From Flabesymbios commensalis (lineage: Eukaryota; Annelida; Polychaeta; Terebellida; Flabelligeridae), in assembly GCA_964017125.1 (NCBI GenBank), contig OZ024903.1, positions 58,454,562 to 58,518,561 of the forward strand: a DNA stretch of 64,000 bases, given 5' to 3'. The notes under the pieces are model-generated. The model searched no databases. It saw only the letters and a program-made list of their open reading frames with translations, and was not told the origin of the DNA. This document shows, piece after piece, positions 1 through 11,889 of this stretch. The position numbers were made by a program, and so were the translations under genes. Numbering within the stretch: the first letter of the stretch is position 1; each line of letters begins with the position of its first letter.

Positions 1-1183
1 TCTTTAGAACTTGTAGACAGAATTTTATCCTTTATGGATAACGGTGATACTCCTATTGGTATATTCTTGGACTTATCAAAGCTTTTGACACTCTGAACCA
101 CAATATTTTACTACATAAATTAAAACACTACGGATTATCTAAAAACTCGACTGGATTGATAAAAAATTACCTAGAAAATAGAACGCAATATGTAAACTTT
201 GATAATGTTAATTCAGACCATCAAAAAATTTCTACTGGTGTACTACAGGGTTCAATACTCGGTCCATTATTGTTTCTGATATATGTGAACGATCTCCACA
301 ATTCAAGTAAATTGTTCCAGTTTATTCTCTTTGCCGATGATACAATTTTATTAACAAAGAAAGGCATAAATAATAATTTAATAAACAGAAAATTATGTAA
401 AATATCTATCTGGTTCAAAGTTAACAAATTATCTCTAAATGTACCTAAGTCAAAATGCATATTATTCCATCAGCCACAGAAAAAAATTATAGAACCAGAA
501 ATAATAATACATGGAAACAAAATCGATTGTGTCAATAATTTCAATTTTCTCGGATTAATAATCAATAAACATTTAAATTGGAACAACCATATAGATCACA
601 TATCATTAAAAATATCAAGAGTAATTGGGATATTGACAAGACTAAGACACACTGTACCAATAGATGTTCTACTTTTACTCTACAACTCCCTTGTATTGCC
701 ACATATAAATTATTCTTTGCTAGTTTGAGGACATAATCCATTTCGAATCACAAAACTCCAAAAAAAATGTCTGCGAATCATAACGTTTAGCAAAATATTT
801 GCACACTGTGATCCAATTTTTAAGAACTTGCGCCTTTTAAAAACTGAAGACATATTCAAAATAAAATAGCTGAAATTCTATTACAAATATCTAAAAAATA
901 ACCTACCTCTGTACTTTCAAAATATTTCTATTAAAACAAATAATCACACACATAACACCAGGAATCAAGATCTATACAAATGTCGCATTAAATACGAGTT
1001 TGCAAAACAGTCATTACTTTTTTCTATACCAGAAACCATAAACAACTGTGCATTAAATATCAAAGAAAAATTGACCACCCATAGTATCGAAGGTATGTCA
1101 ATGTACGCCAAAAACTTTTTATTAACTTTTTATAATTTAGAATGTAATATCCCTGATTGTTATGTATGTGTACAAGACGTATA
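1..1183 (+). pseudogene. LINE reverse transcriptase, C-terminal part, degraded
   Basis: The translation shows the RT palm in order: a FLDLSKAFDTLNH-like motif (about 64-105), GVLQGSILGPLLFLIYVNDL (236-295) and the catalytic FADDT (about 330-345). A conserved C-terminal region follows (NFLGLIINKHLNWNNHI, LQKKCLRII), ending at a stop near 1181-1183. Reading is broken by a one-base loss near 78-80 (the KAFD motif changes frame), a stop at 726-728 where the family usually has Trp (LLVWGHNP), and a frame change near 865. The open part is 156-728. The intact protein would copy LINE RNA into DNA at a nicked target. Family assignment is to the jockey/CR1 group only. Confidence 0.87.
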
Positions 1184-1199
1184 AGGTTATATAGTTTTT

Positions 1200-1313
1200 T
1201 ATCCTGCGTGCACGGGGCGTTGGCCCGATGTTGGTTCAGTGTTGGCCCGCCGTCTACGATGTCGGCCTAACATTTATCTAATGTTGTGTCGGCGCCTCGT
1301 ATTTGCTGGGTAT
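1200..1313. repeat. palindromic repeat (CAGCAAA-end family) in the LINE 3' UTR
   Basis: It holds the core GTTGGCCCG and GGCCCGCCGTCTACGATG, and ends with TTTGCTGGGT, the reverse complement of the CCCAGCAAA end seen in other copies (13234, 48981). The arms are imperfectly complementary (AGGCG versus GGGCG near the ends). It is probably an old insertion into the LINE tail. Confidence 0.55.
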
Positions 1314-1534
1314 GTGTATAAATGTATAATTCTCTATTGCTTTTATTATTATTATTATTCATCTTATTATTAATATTATTCATACATATTCAATTATTGT
1401 TTTTTTTCTAAGGTGGCCTCCACGATAGCGACCTACGGTTTTAGTGGAGGTCTCCTGATCATTGCTATACTATTAATCAAAATATGTAAATGTTTTTATT
1501 TGATCAAATAAATGAATCTGAGTCTGAGTCTGAG

Positions 1535-2280
<746 letters not shown>

Positions 2281-3212
2281 TATTTTATTGACAGAAATAA
2301 AAGTCATTACAGACTTATTTGTCATAGTAATAAGAGAGATATATGTACATGTATATACAAGAAGGTTAGTTTGCTAAAATCATATATGACAATATACATG
2401 GTAACAATTAAAATCATGTTGAATGGCATTGCCATAATAAAAACTGGGTATTTCAGTAATACAAATGACTACTTCTTAAAATTAAATTAAAAGGCATTGC
2501 CAAGATAACATGGGGGTCTATCGTTTTGTTTCCCGCACCAAAACCAGAGATAAAATAGCTACTATGTATAACATACTAATTATATATAGTAGCAAAAAAG
2601 ACACTCTGGAAAGCGTAGAAATAAAAAATAAATACAAGTGCATAATTATGCTACAGTAACTGGAGTATGAAAAAAGATAATGTTTAAAACAATATGGAAT
2701 TTAATAAAAAACAAACAAAACAATATAAAGCAGTACAATAAATGTGGCAATCCGCGAAACAGGTAGCTCCGAGCCATTTGACCATGCAAGCACAGTCGCT
2801 ATGAACTCGGAGATTCCCTCATATTGACTAGTGGTGTAAACTTAACAACGTAATAACAGTACTGCTACCGAGACACAATATCTACATACTAATAAAAGTC
2901 GGACATGGTGGTTCGTCGACTGTCAACAAAGTATAGCATCAGAACCATCCATATTATCGAGTGTTGCAGACTTAGTGATGTAATAACAACGACAATTACG
3001 GAAAATAATTATGTGTGCCATTCCCACAGGACATGGCACTCACACAATAACAATAAAGTTTATTTAATTAACTAGTGATTTATTACCTATATGGCCCGCG
3101 CGCAAAAAAAATTTTACAGCTTATTTTAATTCACTATAATTGTTTATTTCATACCATTTCACTCACGACCTAGTTAGCACCACATACTCGGAGTTACAAT
3201 CGAAGAAAAACA
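2281..3212. other. unannotated AT-rich DNA
   Basis: Nothing recognisable: no long open frame outside the microsatellite and no terminal repeats detected by eye. Confidence 0.55.
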
Positions 3213-3318
3213 AGTCTTGGGCTGTCTGGGCATGCCTGGAGGTAGATGCCCTAAGCATGCCCAGAACCACTTATCTTGAGAATAAAAGGAAAAACTCCCC
3301 AGTCTCAATAACCCATCA
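3213..3318 (+). repeat. dispersed repeat, copy 1 (partner at 56196)
   Basis: Shares GGGCATGCCTGG, then GCATGCCCAGAACC, CTTAT and AAAGGAAA, in the same order and orientation as 56196-56290. The two GCATGC blocks are inverted relative to each other, so the unit is partly palindromic. Class unknown. Confidence 0.6.
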
Positions 3319-3321
3319 TCA

Positions 3322-3427
3322 CAGTAAACAAAAAACATTTGTATAACATTTATACAACGTCGGCCGAACGTCTTTGACGTTGGTCCAAAAATTGTATAAA
3401 TGTTATACAAATGTTTTGTGTTTACTG
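3322..3427. mobile_element. 106-bp palindromic MITE-like element
   Basis: The left arm (3322-3357) and right arm (3392-3427) are 36-nt inverted repeats with about one mismatch, containing ATTTGTATAACATTTATAC. Between them is a 34-nt centre with AACGTCGGCC and GACGTTGGTCC. It is nearly identical to 13236-13340. The ends are CAGTAAAC here and CAGCAAAC there. It has no coding capacity. Confidence 0.85.
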
Positions 3428-4065
3428 GTATGTCCCTTCACCCTACCCTCACGTATAATCCACCCTGTCTACCATGGTGTTCCAGATAATTACAGGAAAA
3501 TCACAGTCATGCCGTGTATTGTAATTATGTTATAGTATAAACATATTGATATACGCACCATCATGATAGATTATGTTATAGTATAAACATATTGATATAC
3601 GCACCATTATGATATTGAAACATGAGGATATTTAATTATGATAACACATAACGATGTCATTTTTGTTTAATAACGTCGGGATATTATAATGTCTAAATCT
3701 TAGGCTACATTACAAATATTATTATTAATATGTTTAAATATGACACTATAATTTGGTAAATAAAAAGTTATATCATTTTTAGATAAATAATCTCAGGAGA
3801 TGCTATTATAATGCCAGGATATTCATTTAAAATGTCAAGATATATCAGGCTATTACTGCATAATCTGCAACGGATTCCTTAAGGGTAGGCCTTACTATTT
3901 TGTTTACAAAGGAACATATTTTGACAACAGTATCTATATAACAATACTAGACAGTCAGTAGGAAATTGCAAAGCTCCGCGGAAATTAATGATCGTAATCC
4001 GTATCCTGGATCCCGATGGTTATCCCGGTGTATCACCCCAGATGATACCCCCCTTGAAACTATGC
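3428..4065. other. AT-rich DNA with a 46-bp tandem duplication
   Basis: At 3525-3616 a 46-bp unit (TTATGTTATAGTATAAAC...) is present twice in tandem with few differences. The rest is plain AT-rich sequence with no gene signal. Confidence 0.65.
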
Positions 4066-4500
4066 CCGGGTAGATTCTGGGACCGTCCCAGAATCTACCC
4101 CTCCCTCTCAGAATATACCCCCCCCCCCCCTTTGCAACAAATGTATATTTGCAACCCCCTCATAATCTACCCCTCCCTCACAGAATAGAGCTCCCCTCTT
4201 CAACAAATTTATATGTGCGACCCTCCCAGAATCTACCCCATCCTCCCAGAATATACCCCCCTTTTTAACAAATGTATATGTGCGACCCTCCCAGAATCTA
4301 CCCCTCCCTCCCAGAATATACCCTCTTTTTTGACAACTATATGACCCCTCCCCTCCTCTCAGAATATATCCCTCCTCCCCTTTCTACAACTATATGCGAT
4401 ATTCCAAGAATCTACCCATCAGTCACTGAATATACCCCTTTTCTAGAAACTCTATGTACCTATGAGAGAATCTACCACTCGCTCCCCGAGCTAAAAAATA
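4066..4500. repeat. ~65-bp minisatellite, about six degenerate units
   Basis: CAGAATCTAC starts units at 4089, 4161 (CATAAT variant), 4227, 4292, 4405 and about 4465, with spacings 72, 66, 65, 113 and 60. Each unit contains CCTCCCAGAATATACCCC and ACAAATGTATATGTGCGACC. One unit near 4340-4400 is truncated and another is stretched by a C run. The open frames (3988-4188, 4272-4511) reflect a repeat that is not strictly coding-phased. Confidence 0.88.
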
Positions 4501-4589
4501 TTCTGGGATAGAGGGATGGATTAAATTGTTGAAAAGGAGAGTATATTATTTCACACTTATTACGAAATTCCCGTATTTATTATTTTTGA

Positions 4590-4760
4590 CATGGTTGTCC
4601 AAAATAAGAAATCAGGAATTTCGTCTCTATATCTAGTCTAACTGGTAAATGCGCAGCACAAAAATTTAAAAACTTTTGCAGCTCTAGTCTATGGACATGT
4701 TTACATCATATAATCATATTAAAAAATAAAATCACTGATTTTTAAATAATTTCAGCCTGG
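4590..4760. repeat. composite dispersed repeat, copy A left segment
   Basis: Matches 13556-13742 in the same orientation, sharing TCCAAAATAAGAAA, GGTAAATGCGCAGCACAAA and TATGGACATGTTTACATC. The neighbouring segment (5230-5470) matches 13195-13520 in the opposite orientation, so the two copies differ by a rearrangement. Confidence 0.75.
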
Positions 4761-4847
4761 GCCAGTCCCTTTCAATCATGATCAAAATGCAGATTTGGCG
4801 GCCATCTTGGACTTAGGTGAAAATCGGTGATTTTCCATGCTCGGAAT

Positions 4848-5042
4848 TTCGATGGATCATGGCTTGTAACCTGGGGGTACCAGGTTCGAATCCCGGTCGG
4901 GACGGATATTTGTCATCGTGGTTGTACATAAAGGCTACAGTGCTCCAATCTGTTCAAAGGCATGGAGTTTACAGTGCTGCCTATTGTACTGTGCACTATA
5001 AAGAACCCTTGAAGTCATTCAAAATAAAAGTAGGGCATAGTC
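4848..5042 (+). mobile_element. tRNA-derived SINE
   Basis: A tRNA-like head has a B box GGTTCGAATCC at about 4882-4892 and an A-box-like TGGATCATGG upstream. The body ends with GTGCACTATAAAGAACCC, similar in style to the tail of the SINE at 46051. It is not a functional tRNA: the head lacks a convincing acceptor pairing and continues into SINE body sequence. Confidence 0.7.
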
Positions 5043-6079
5043 CTGACTTCAGGCTTCCTTCTGTCGCGATATTGCCATAATTGTGCAAAAAATCAACGTA
5101 AAGCAATATTCATACATACTGCACAGGGGAGTCGGCCGCCATGAGATAGACGGGTCGATATACCAACTGACCCCCAAAAAATTATAACAAAAGGTTTCTC
5201 AACGGTTACCTACTGGATATAGTGAATGACCTAAAAAAAATCTATCAAAAACTGACCCAAGGTGGCCGCCATTGGGCGTAAAAATCGGTAAAACCTTCCT
5301 AAGTTGCCTTAACTTTTACAATTGAACCATGATTCTTGTTTATAATAGGCCTACATGTGTTTAGGAGTTAGGGAACTCATTATTTACAATACAATTCTGG
5401 CATTGTCAAAAATTTAGGATGACGGTGGAACTATAGGGCAGAATCCAAGGTCAAAGGTCAAGTTAAGGGTAAACTAAGATTATTCGACGAATAAAGGTAG
5501 GAACAAGAGTAGGCCTAATACTTTTTTTCTGGTAATTTTAACTAGAAAATACATTCCTTATTGTATTTTCATGCTTCAAGGTCATCTTAAATGTCAAAAG
5601 GGCAACCTTAAGGTCAAGTAATCAAAAAGTTGATTTTAACCAAATTAAGCTAGGGACAGGGTTGGGGTCGATTATAATCATAATCGTCGATTACGATTTT
5701 TAATCGATTACATTGTTATCATAATCATAATCGTAATCATATTTTTTGAATTCGTGTAATCATGCTTACAATCGTGATCGAGAAAATATTATGACCTGTA
5801 ATCGTAGTCATAATCGTAATCGATATTCTAAAAGCACTGTAATCATGATTATATTAAATCGTAATCAATATTTTTTTGAATATATATCCCAATAAATAAT
5901 ATATCACTTGAAGTGATTTAAAAAAAAATAAAAAAATCATCTATTTAGAACAGTTTGGTAAATTTCGCTTTGTACATACATATATAGGCATATATTGTGT
6001 GTTTTCGCTCAGGCCCATGCGTAAATGCATATATATTTATAAATGTGGATTATCAGCAAGCGCAAGACATACAGCTTGT

Positions 6080-6145
6080 GTTGGTTTGATGTGGGCACAA
6101 CGTCGTAGACACTGGTCCGGCATTGGGCCAGCTTTGGATCGTGTC
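6080..6145. repeat. fragment of the CAGCAAA-end palindromic family
   Basis: Holds the family centre CACAACGTCGTAGACACTGG followed by GGCCAGC. The outer ends are not clear. Confidence 0.5.
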
Positions 6146-6924
6146 TCACGTTTGATGCTTTCCGGGGTTGCTAATGTGACTGTACATAAACACTACATAA
6201 GAATTTTAGGTAGCCCTCGCGACTCAATTATTTTTATTGGGGGTCGCAAAGCATGCTACACCCTCCCTCCCCCGCCCTCGCACCTACAGTTGACTATAGA
6301 CAATAGATGACTAATGGGGCATGACTATAGCCGCGTTTATAAACCTAACACCCATTACATCCCAGCATCCAGATAAAATGTAAAAATGGTACAAGTAATT
6401 ATTATCTCTGGTTATTACCTTTGGTCGACGGGAACAGGTCGAGTCGACCTCTGCGAGGCCCGTCAACCATATTAGTGAAATAACAATATATAATAAAATA
6501 ATAAGTTGTAACAGACATCTTCAGAGTGTAAACGGTCAATTACAATAAACATCATCGTGTGGTCACTTGGATTAACCCTTTACGAGAGACTTCAACAATG
6601 TTTTTATATTTAAGTGAATACTTTATTGTTTTGTCGTTCTCAGCCAATTAAAACTGTCCGGAGCAATAATAATATATATTTCTGGGTATTTTTGTTTTAT
6701 TTAAAATATTAAAGTTATGGCTACAGCTACGATTCGGTTTCTAATAGGCATATCAATATATTATCATATCAATATAATATATATATCATATCAATATATT
6801 ATCACAATTTACATTGGAAGATATATATCTAAATCCTAACATAGGGGGGGGGGACAATAATGCCATGTTTAAATCACCTTCAAAACAGTACATACCGTGC
6901 TGCATGTCCTAGGAAACAAGGGTG

Positions 6925-7048
6925 CCCAGCCAACACAGCTTGTTGATCCAATTTTGGCTTATTGTTGGGCCAGGGACGCAGATGGTGGCCCAACAGTGGG
7001 CCAATATTGGATCAACAATATTGGATCAGCATCTCGTGTTTTCAAGAT
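6925..7048. mobile_element. palindromic MITE-like element (CAGCAAA-end family)
   Basis: Starts CCCAGCCAACAC. The left arm TGTTGATCCAATTTTGGC and a right arm ending CCAATATTGGATCAACA are complementary around a centre with TTGGGCCAGGGACGCAGATG. The arm sequence differs from the copies at 3322 and 13236 although the ends and centre agree. Confidence 0.75.
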
Positions 7049-7123
7049 GGTAGGCCCTATAGATATTATATAATAGGAGGGACGCGATCATTCTGCTATT
7101 TGTCTGAGCTGCTATATGCCTAA

Positions 7124-7218
7124 TGAAATGAAATGAATCGGGCTCTGAGGGCTCTTTAGCTCTGAGGCCGAGCACGCTACCTCTCGGTCACGGAGGCTCC
7201 CCACAATACTAACTATAT
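7124..7218 (-). mobile_element. short tRNA-derived SINE with 13-bp target duplication
   Basis: Flanked by a perfect duplication GCTATATGCCTAA (7111-7123 and 7219-7231). On the minus strand it reads GGGGAGCCTCCGTGACC, the A-box-like GAGAGGTAGCGTGCTCGG, and a tail CGATTCATTTCATTTC. It is a shortened relative of the SINE at 40332-40637, missing the B-box part. It sits inside the hAT-like element and is therefore younger than it. Confidence 0.88.
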
Positions 7219-8137
7219 GCTATATGCCTAAGACAATGTGAATGTACAATGTGTAGTGCCTATATGTATATACGTATACAAACCTAATGTTGCTCAGATT
7301 TGATAAAGTCGAACTGACATTTTTGATCTACATGTATGAATAAATAAAATTGCGTAAATTTCAATCGCAGTTGTTGTTATTTATAGTTAATTATAGTATG
7401 TCATTATTATTAATAAGAATTTCTAAGATAATTTTAATCACCCGTAACCGTGACTGTAATCACGAATATGATCGTATCATAATCGTAATAGAAACATTAG
7501 AGTGTAATCAAAATCGTAATCGATAATTTTTGATGACATGTAATCATAATCGTAATCGATAATTATAATGACGAATAATCCTAATCATAATCATAATCGA
7601 TAAATAAAAATAATTATAACCGTAATAGTGATCATCAATTGTAATCGACCCCAACCCTGGCTAGGGACATGTATAATACCACATTTTCATGGGGTTTTGA
7701 CTGGTAGATCATTTTATGGTATTATGTTTGTAATTGTTGACATCAAAAGGTTAATTTAAAGGTTAAATGCCTAAAGCATATTTGTACAAATGTCAACAAA
7801 CATCATGTGTAGGCCTAATACCTTTTTTGATCTGATTTTGACTGGAGAATCTATTTATGGTATTATTTTGGTGATTCAATGACATCTTCAACATGTTCAA
7901 GATAAAAAGGAAATTCCAAGGTCAAACTGTAAAAATATCATTTCAATGGCAAAACGTCAATCTTAAGAGCAAGTGACCAAAATAAGATTTTTAATATAAG
8001 TAATAACAAGTGTAATACCTATTTTTCGTGTATGAAGACCTAGTGTAACCGACCTAGCCTAGCATACCGGAAGATTTCATTTCTGGCGGGTCGATTTATG
8101 CAAACATCCACTAGAACCCCCAAAACATAATAACAAA

Positions 8138-8938
8138 ATGTTTTCCATTGGCTTTGTTACCTATGCAGGAAAAAAAGGCGATCAAAATTTTAGTGGCTCT
8201 GAGAACGTCAATTCATCTAAATCAGATTTCGCTCCTACACAGCACAGTAGTCCGATTCCCCCCTTTAAGCCTAAAAACCGTCGAAGAAACTGGCGTACTT
8301 TATTAATAAATTGCAGAAGCCTAAAGGGGGAAGTAGCAAATTTTTTAGCATTTCTAAATTACTACCAACCTGATTGTATCCTCGGCACTGAATCTTGGCT
8401 TGACAAGGATACCACTACCAGTGAAATTTTCCCTCCTGAATACCAAATTTTGCGTGAAGATCGAAATTCGAAAGCCCGAGGAGGAGGAGTCTTTATTGCT
8501 GTCAAAAAACATTATGACATGACCCTCCTCCCTGATTTAGAAACCAACTGTGAAATTTTATGGGCTAAAGTTCAGATTTCGGCATCAAAATCCTTAACCC
8601 TCGGGTGTTTTTATAGACCTCCGGACCCCAAAATTAGTACTTCAGAAGAATCTTTAGACCTCATGCCAAAAAATTCAAATCAGACCATTGTCCTGGGAGG
8701 TGATTTCAACCTGCCTGGTATTGACTGGGACAATGGAGTAGTAAATCCTAAAGCAGCAAACAAATCACAATGCGAGCTGCTTTTGTCAAGCCTAGATACA
8801 CATGCCTTGGCCCAAATTCAAAAAGAACCAACTAGAGAAGAAAATATTTTGGACCTCCTGATCACAAATAAACCCGGTTTGATAAAATCTTCACATAGTG
8901 TACCTGGAATCTCGGATCACTGTGCTGTTTTGACCTAA
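8138..8938 (+). pseudogene. LINE APE-type endonuclease domain
   Basis: The 266-residue open stretch shows the endonuclease motifs in order: LLINCRSL (about residue 52), LGTESWLD (about 78), GGGVFIAVK, CFYRPPDP, the catalytic GGDFNLPGIDW (about 185) and PGISDHCAVLT at the end. This enzyme nicks target DNA to prime reverse transcription. The start codon at 8138 lies in the flanking repeat and is not the native start. The frame ends at a TAA (8936-8938), after which homologous sequence (RRIKPRPVRQFKKANW) continues in the same frame to another TAA near 9113. Confidence 0.9.
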
Positions 8939-11095
8939 CTGGATATTGACCCATCCTACCGTCGTATAAAACCCCGCCCAGTGCGTCAGTTCAAAAAGGC
9001 TAATTGGGAAGCTATCAGGCAACAAATTAGGAGCTGCTGGACCTCCTTTTCAGAAAACAGTCCAAGCCGTTCTGTTGATGAAAATTGGTTGAAACTTAAA
9101 TCCATCCTAAATTAATGCCTGAACAAATTTATACCAACTCAAATGACTTCCCCTCGGGAAAATCTACCTTGGCTATCCAAATCACTCCTTGCATCTATTC
9201 GGAAAAAAAGCATCTTTATATAGCAAAGCCAAGCGTACGAATAAAGCTTGGGCAAAATATAAATTATGTAAACGGCAGACCCAGCGTGCCATCAGGTCTG
9301 CCAGGTGGTCTTTTTTGAAAAACAAACTTTCTGAATCTTTAGAACAAAAAAATTCAAAACCACTCTGGCGTTATATTAAATCTAAACGTCAGGATGGTAA
9401 TGGTGTCTCTCCCTTGAAGGAAAACAGCCAGCTGCATTCAGATAGCAGACGTAAGGCCGAAATACTAAACAACCAATTTTGCTCAGTTTTTACCTCGGAA
9501 GACACCACGAATATACCTAAATTAACAGGACCACCGAATACTGAAATGCATAAATTCGAAATTACTGTTCAAGGTGTAACTAAATTACTTGAGGGTTTAA
9601 ACGGCGGAAAGGCATCTGGACCGGACGAGCTCCCGAACTTGATTCTGAAGAATGCTGCCAACGAAATATCTCCCTTTCTTAAAATCATTTTCGACCAATC
9701 TCTACAGACGGGCAAATTACCAGATGACCGGGTAGAGGCTAATGTTGCCCCAGTCTTCAAAAAAGGGGATCGGCACTCTCCGGCAAACTACAGGCCGATA
9801 TCCCTCACATGTGTTTGTGCCAAATTACTCGAACACATTATTTGTAAACAGAGTATGTCCCATTTTTCGGAAAACAAAATGTTAACACCTGTACAGCATG
9901 GCTTTCGATCAAAACACTCATGCGAAAGCCAGCTTTTGATTACAACTGATGAATTTATTCAAAATTTTGAAAGTAAAACACAAACATATGTTGTTGTCTT
10001 GGATTTTAGTAAGGCCTTTGACGTTGTCCCCCACCAACGCCTCTTGCACAAACTTGACCACTATAGAATTCGGGGAACAACTCTTAATTGGATTCAAAAT
10101 TTTCTGACCAATAGAACCTAAAAAGTAGTAGTTGATGGCAGCTCTTCAGCTGCTCCAGGGTACTGTTCTAGGACCCCTACTCTTTTTGACCTATATTAAT
10201 GACCTCCCTTCCACGCTCTCCTCGCAGGTTCGTCTCTTTGCAGATGACTGCCTCCTGTATCGCCCGATAAAATGTCGAGCAGATCAGGAGCAGCTGCAGA
10301 GAGACCTATCTGCGTTACAGGACTGGGCAGATCGATGGGGGATGTGTTTCAACCCTTCGAAATGCTCGGTCCTGAGGGTGTCCAGGCCGAAATTCAAAAA
10401 CCTGGAATATGAGTACACCCTTAAAGGCGAAACACTAGCGAACGTTTCATCAACACCCTATCTTGGTGTTTGCCTTAGCGAGACCATGGAATGGGAGGCC
10501 CACATTAACAAAATTACAAGTAAAGCAAATTCCACTCTGGGTTTCCTTCGGAGGAACCTGAAGGCATGTCCCCCTAAACTAAGGGAGACTGCCTATTTCT
10601 CCCTGGTCAGATCATCTTTAGAATACTCTTCAGCAGTTTGGGACACTTTTAGACAAAAAGATATTGACAAATTAGAAAAAATTCAAAGATCAGCAGCAAG
10701 ATTTGTCACCCAAAATTATAGACAAACAGCCAGTGTGACATCTCTCATTCAGAACCTGGGCTTGACTGACTTGAAAACAAGACGTAAAAATTCCAGACTT
10801 GTAAGCATGTTCAAAATTTTAAATGAGCTAGTCAAAATTCCTATCTATGACAGTTTAATCCCAGCGGACAGAAGAACACGTGGTGGGCACAACCAGGCCT
10901 ATAATCATCTTAGAGCTAACACCACACTGGGACAAAATTCTTTTTGGCATCGAACTAACCCTGATTGGAATTCTCTTCCGGCAGCTGCCATAGAATCAAA
11001 AACTGTGGCAGCATTCAAGAGTCAACTGGTTGACTAAATCCACCAGCCCTTCCACCCCTCCAGCCTGATACTTCAAATAGGCGGAGCTGCTGGGT
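8165..11095 (+). mobile_element. LINE with endonuclease and reverse transcriptase, broken
   Basis: An APE-type endonuclease is followed by RT and a C-terminal region, then a short 3' UTR to about 11095. The 5' end is uncertain: the first ~25 nt of the open frame at 8138 match the surrounding composite repeat (compare 5150-5210), so the LINE starts after it and has no ORF1. At least five breaks divide the coding part into three open stretches in different frames. The protein is closest to the jockey/CR1 group. A 3' fragment of the same family lies at 44261-44500 on the other strand. Confidence 0.92.
9189..11037 (+). pseudogene. LINE reverse transcriptase and C-terminal region
   Basis: Two open stretches in different frames (9189-10121 and 10132-11037) together cover the RT. 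The first has GKASGPDELPNLILK, VAPVFKKGDRHSPANYRPIS, HGFRSKHSCESQLL and VVVLDFSKAFDVVPH. The second has LQGTVLGPLLFLTYINDLPS, the catalytic LFADDCLLY, LGVCLSETMEWEAHI and the C-terminal LEYSSAVWD, RTRGGHNQAYNHLRANTT and WNSLPAAAIESKTVAAFKS. A stop (TAA, 10119-10121) stands where the family usually has Gln, followed by a frame change before LQGTVLGP. A further frame change in an A run near 9207-9215 separates it from the endonuclease. Confidence 0.92.
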
Positions 11096-11889
11096 AGCAT
11101 TTCAAAGTTCAAAATCTGACTACCGGAAAGGTGTTAAATTGCTATGAATGATGTAGTGTAAAACTGTTGTTTTATGTCTTAATATTCACTGGCACAATGT
11201 CCTGATATCTGAATTAGGGCCTATAACCATACTACGAGCTGCATATCTTGTATAGTGATGTAGGATAACTTGTACAAAGTTCTTGTATTGGATATAGGCC
11301 TACAACAGTTATTCCGACCTTTTTTTACCGTAATTTGCTCGAATATTTGTGACACATCACAAAAAACAGCAGTATTGGTCCATAATGTAGATATTAACCT
11401 GATGGTATTTTCTAAACGCAATACGTTTGCCTTTCTCAAATATATATATTTTAGACCATACATGCCACAGTTGTTATGAGAACAAGGTCTAATATCCATT
11501 GACTGGGAGTTATATCATGAAAAAGCAGTGAAATACAAGGAATACATTTACATTGTGTTTACATCATTTATTTTACTTTAGTTCCATTATAAAGCTAAAA
11601 CATGTGTTCACACTTTTCCACCACCCCTCTTCTGACATAAAAAGTAACCTTAAATACTAAGCTCTTGGTGTGCCACCCCGCCTCTTTAAGTTCCCGGGGA
11701 GGGGGGGGGGGGGTAAAAAAAATATAAGGCCACAAATTAACAACTGGATGATCTAATTATTTTAGGTCATTAATGATTAAGTTTGCTCAAGGTGAAAAAT
11801 CAATTTAACTTTGTAAAAACGTCATTTTTAACAAGGAAGAATAGGAAAATAACAAGGCATTACAAGTGGAAGGGCAGATACGTAAATAA
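11096..11889. other. unannotated AT-rich DNA
   Basis: No coding or repeat signal stands out, except a G run at about 11700-11711. Confidence 0.55.

Larger units (their letters stand above)
1..1534 (+). mobile_element. 3' part of a non-LTR retrotransposon (LINE), cut by the window edge
   Basis: The segment runs from inside the reverse transcriptase (RT) domain to a 3' UTR. It ends in AATAAATGAA followed by three TCTGAG units near 1512-1533. A short microsatellite tail instead of poly(A) is usual for CR1/L2/Daphne-type LINEs, so I infer that broad group. A palindromic repeat lies in the 3' UTR (about 1200-1313). The 5' part lies outside the window. It is damaged and unlikely to be active. Confidence 0.88.
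5657..7659. mobile_element. 2003-bp non-autonomous hAT-like DNA transposon
   Basis: Perfect 18-bp terminal inverted repeats, CAGGGTTGGGGTCGATTA (5657-5674) and its complement (7642-7659), are flanked by an 8-bp target duplication GCTAGGGA (5649-5656 and 7660-7667). CAG..CTG ends with an 8-bp duplication are the hAT signature. Both subterminal zones (5671-5860 and 7435-7650) are arrays of the hexamer TAATCG/CGATTA and variants, likely transposase-binding sites. I see no transposase frame. A SINE, a palindromic element and a palindrome fragment lie inside. Confidence 0.93.
5230..8130. repeat. ~147-bp unit array (composite repeat copy A), split by a hAT-like element
   Basis: Related units begin near 5515, 7672 and 7820 (AGGCCTAATACTTTTT / TTGACTGG..ATTTTATGGTATTAT). 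Removing the 2003-bp insertion and its duplicated target gives spacings of about 146 and 149 bp. The first part carries GGTGGCCGCCATTGG. It is the reverse complement of 12885-13520, where the same units recur at 146 bp. Confidence 0.72.

Noticed and set aside
3988-4511. Proline-rich coding sequence (PRIYPSLPEYT repeats)
   Set aside because: Product of the 65-bp minisatellite, whose unit length is not a multiple of three and which is broken by C runs.
4848-4910. tRNA gene
   Set aside because: Same reasoning; only the B box is good and a SINE-type body follows.
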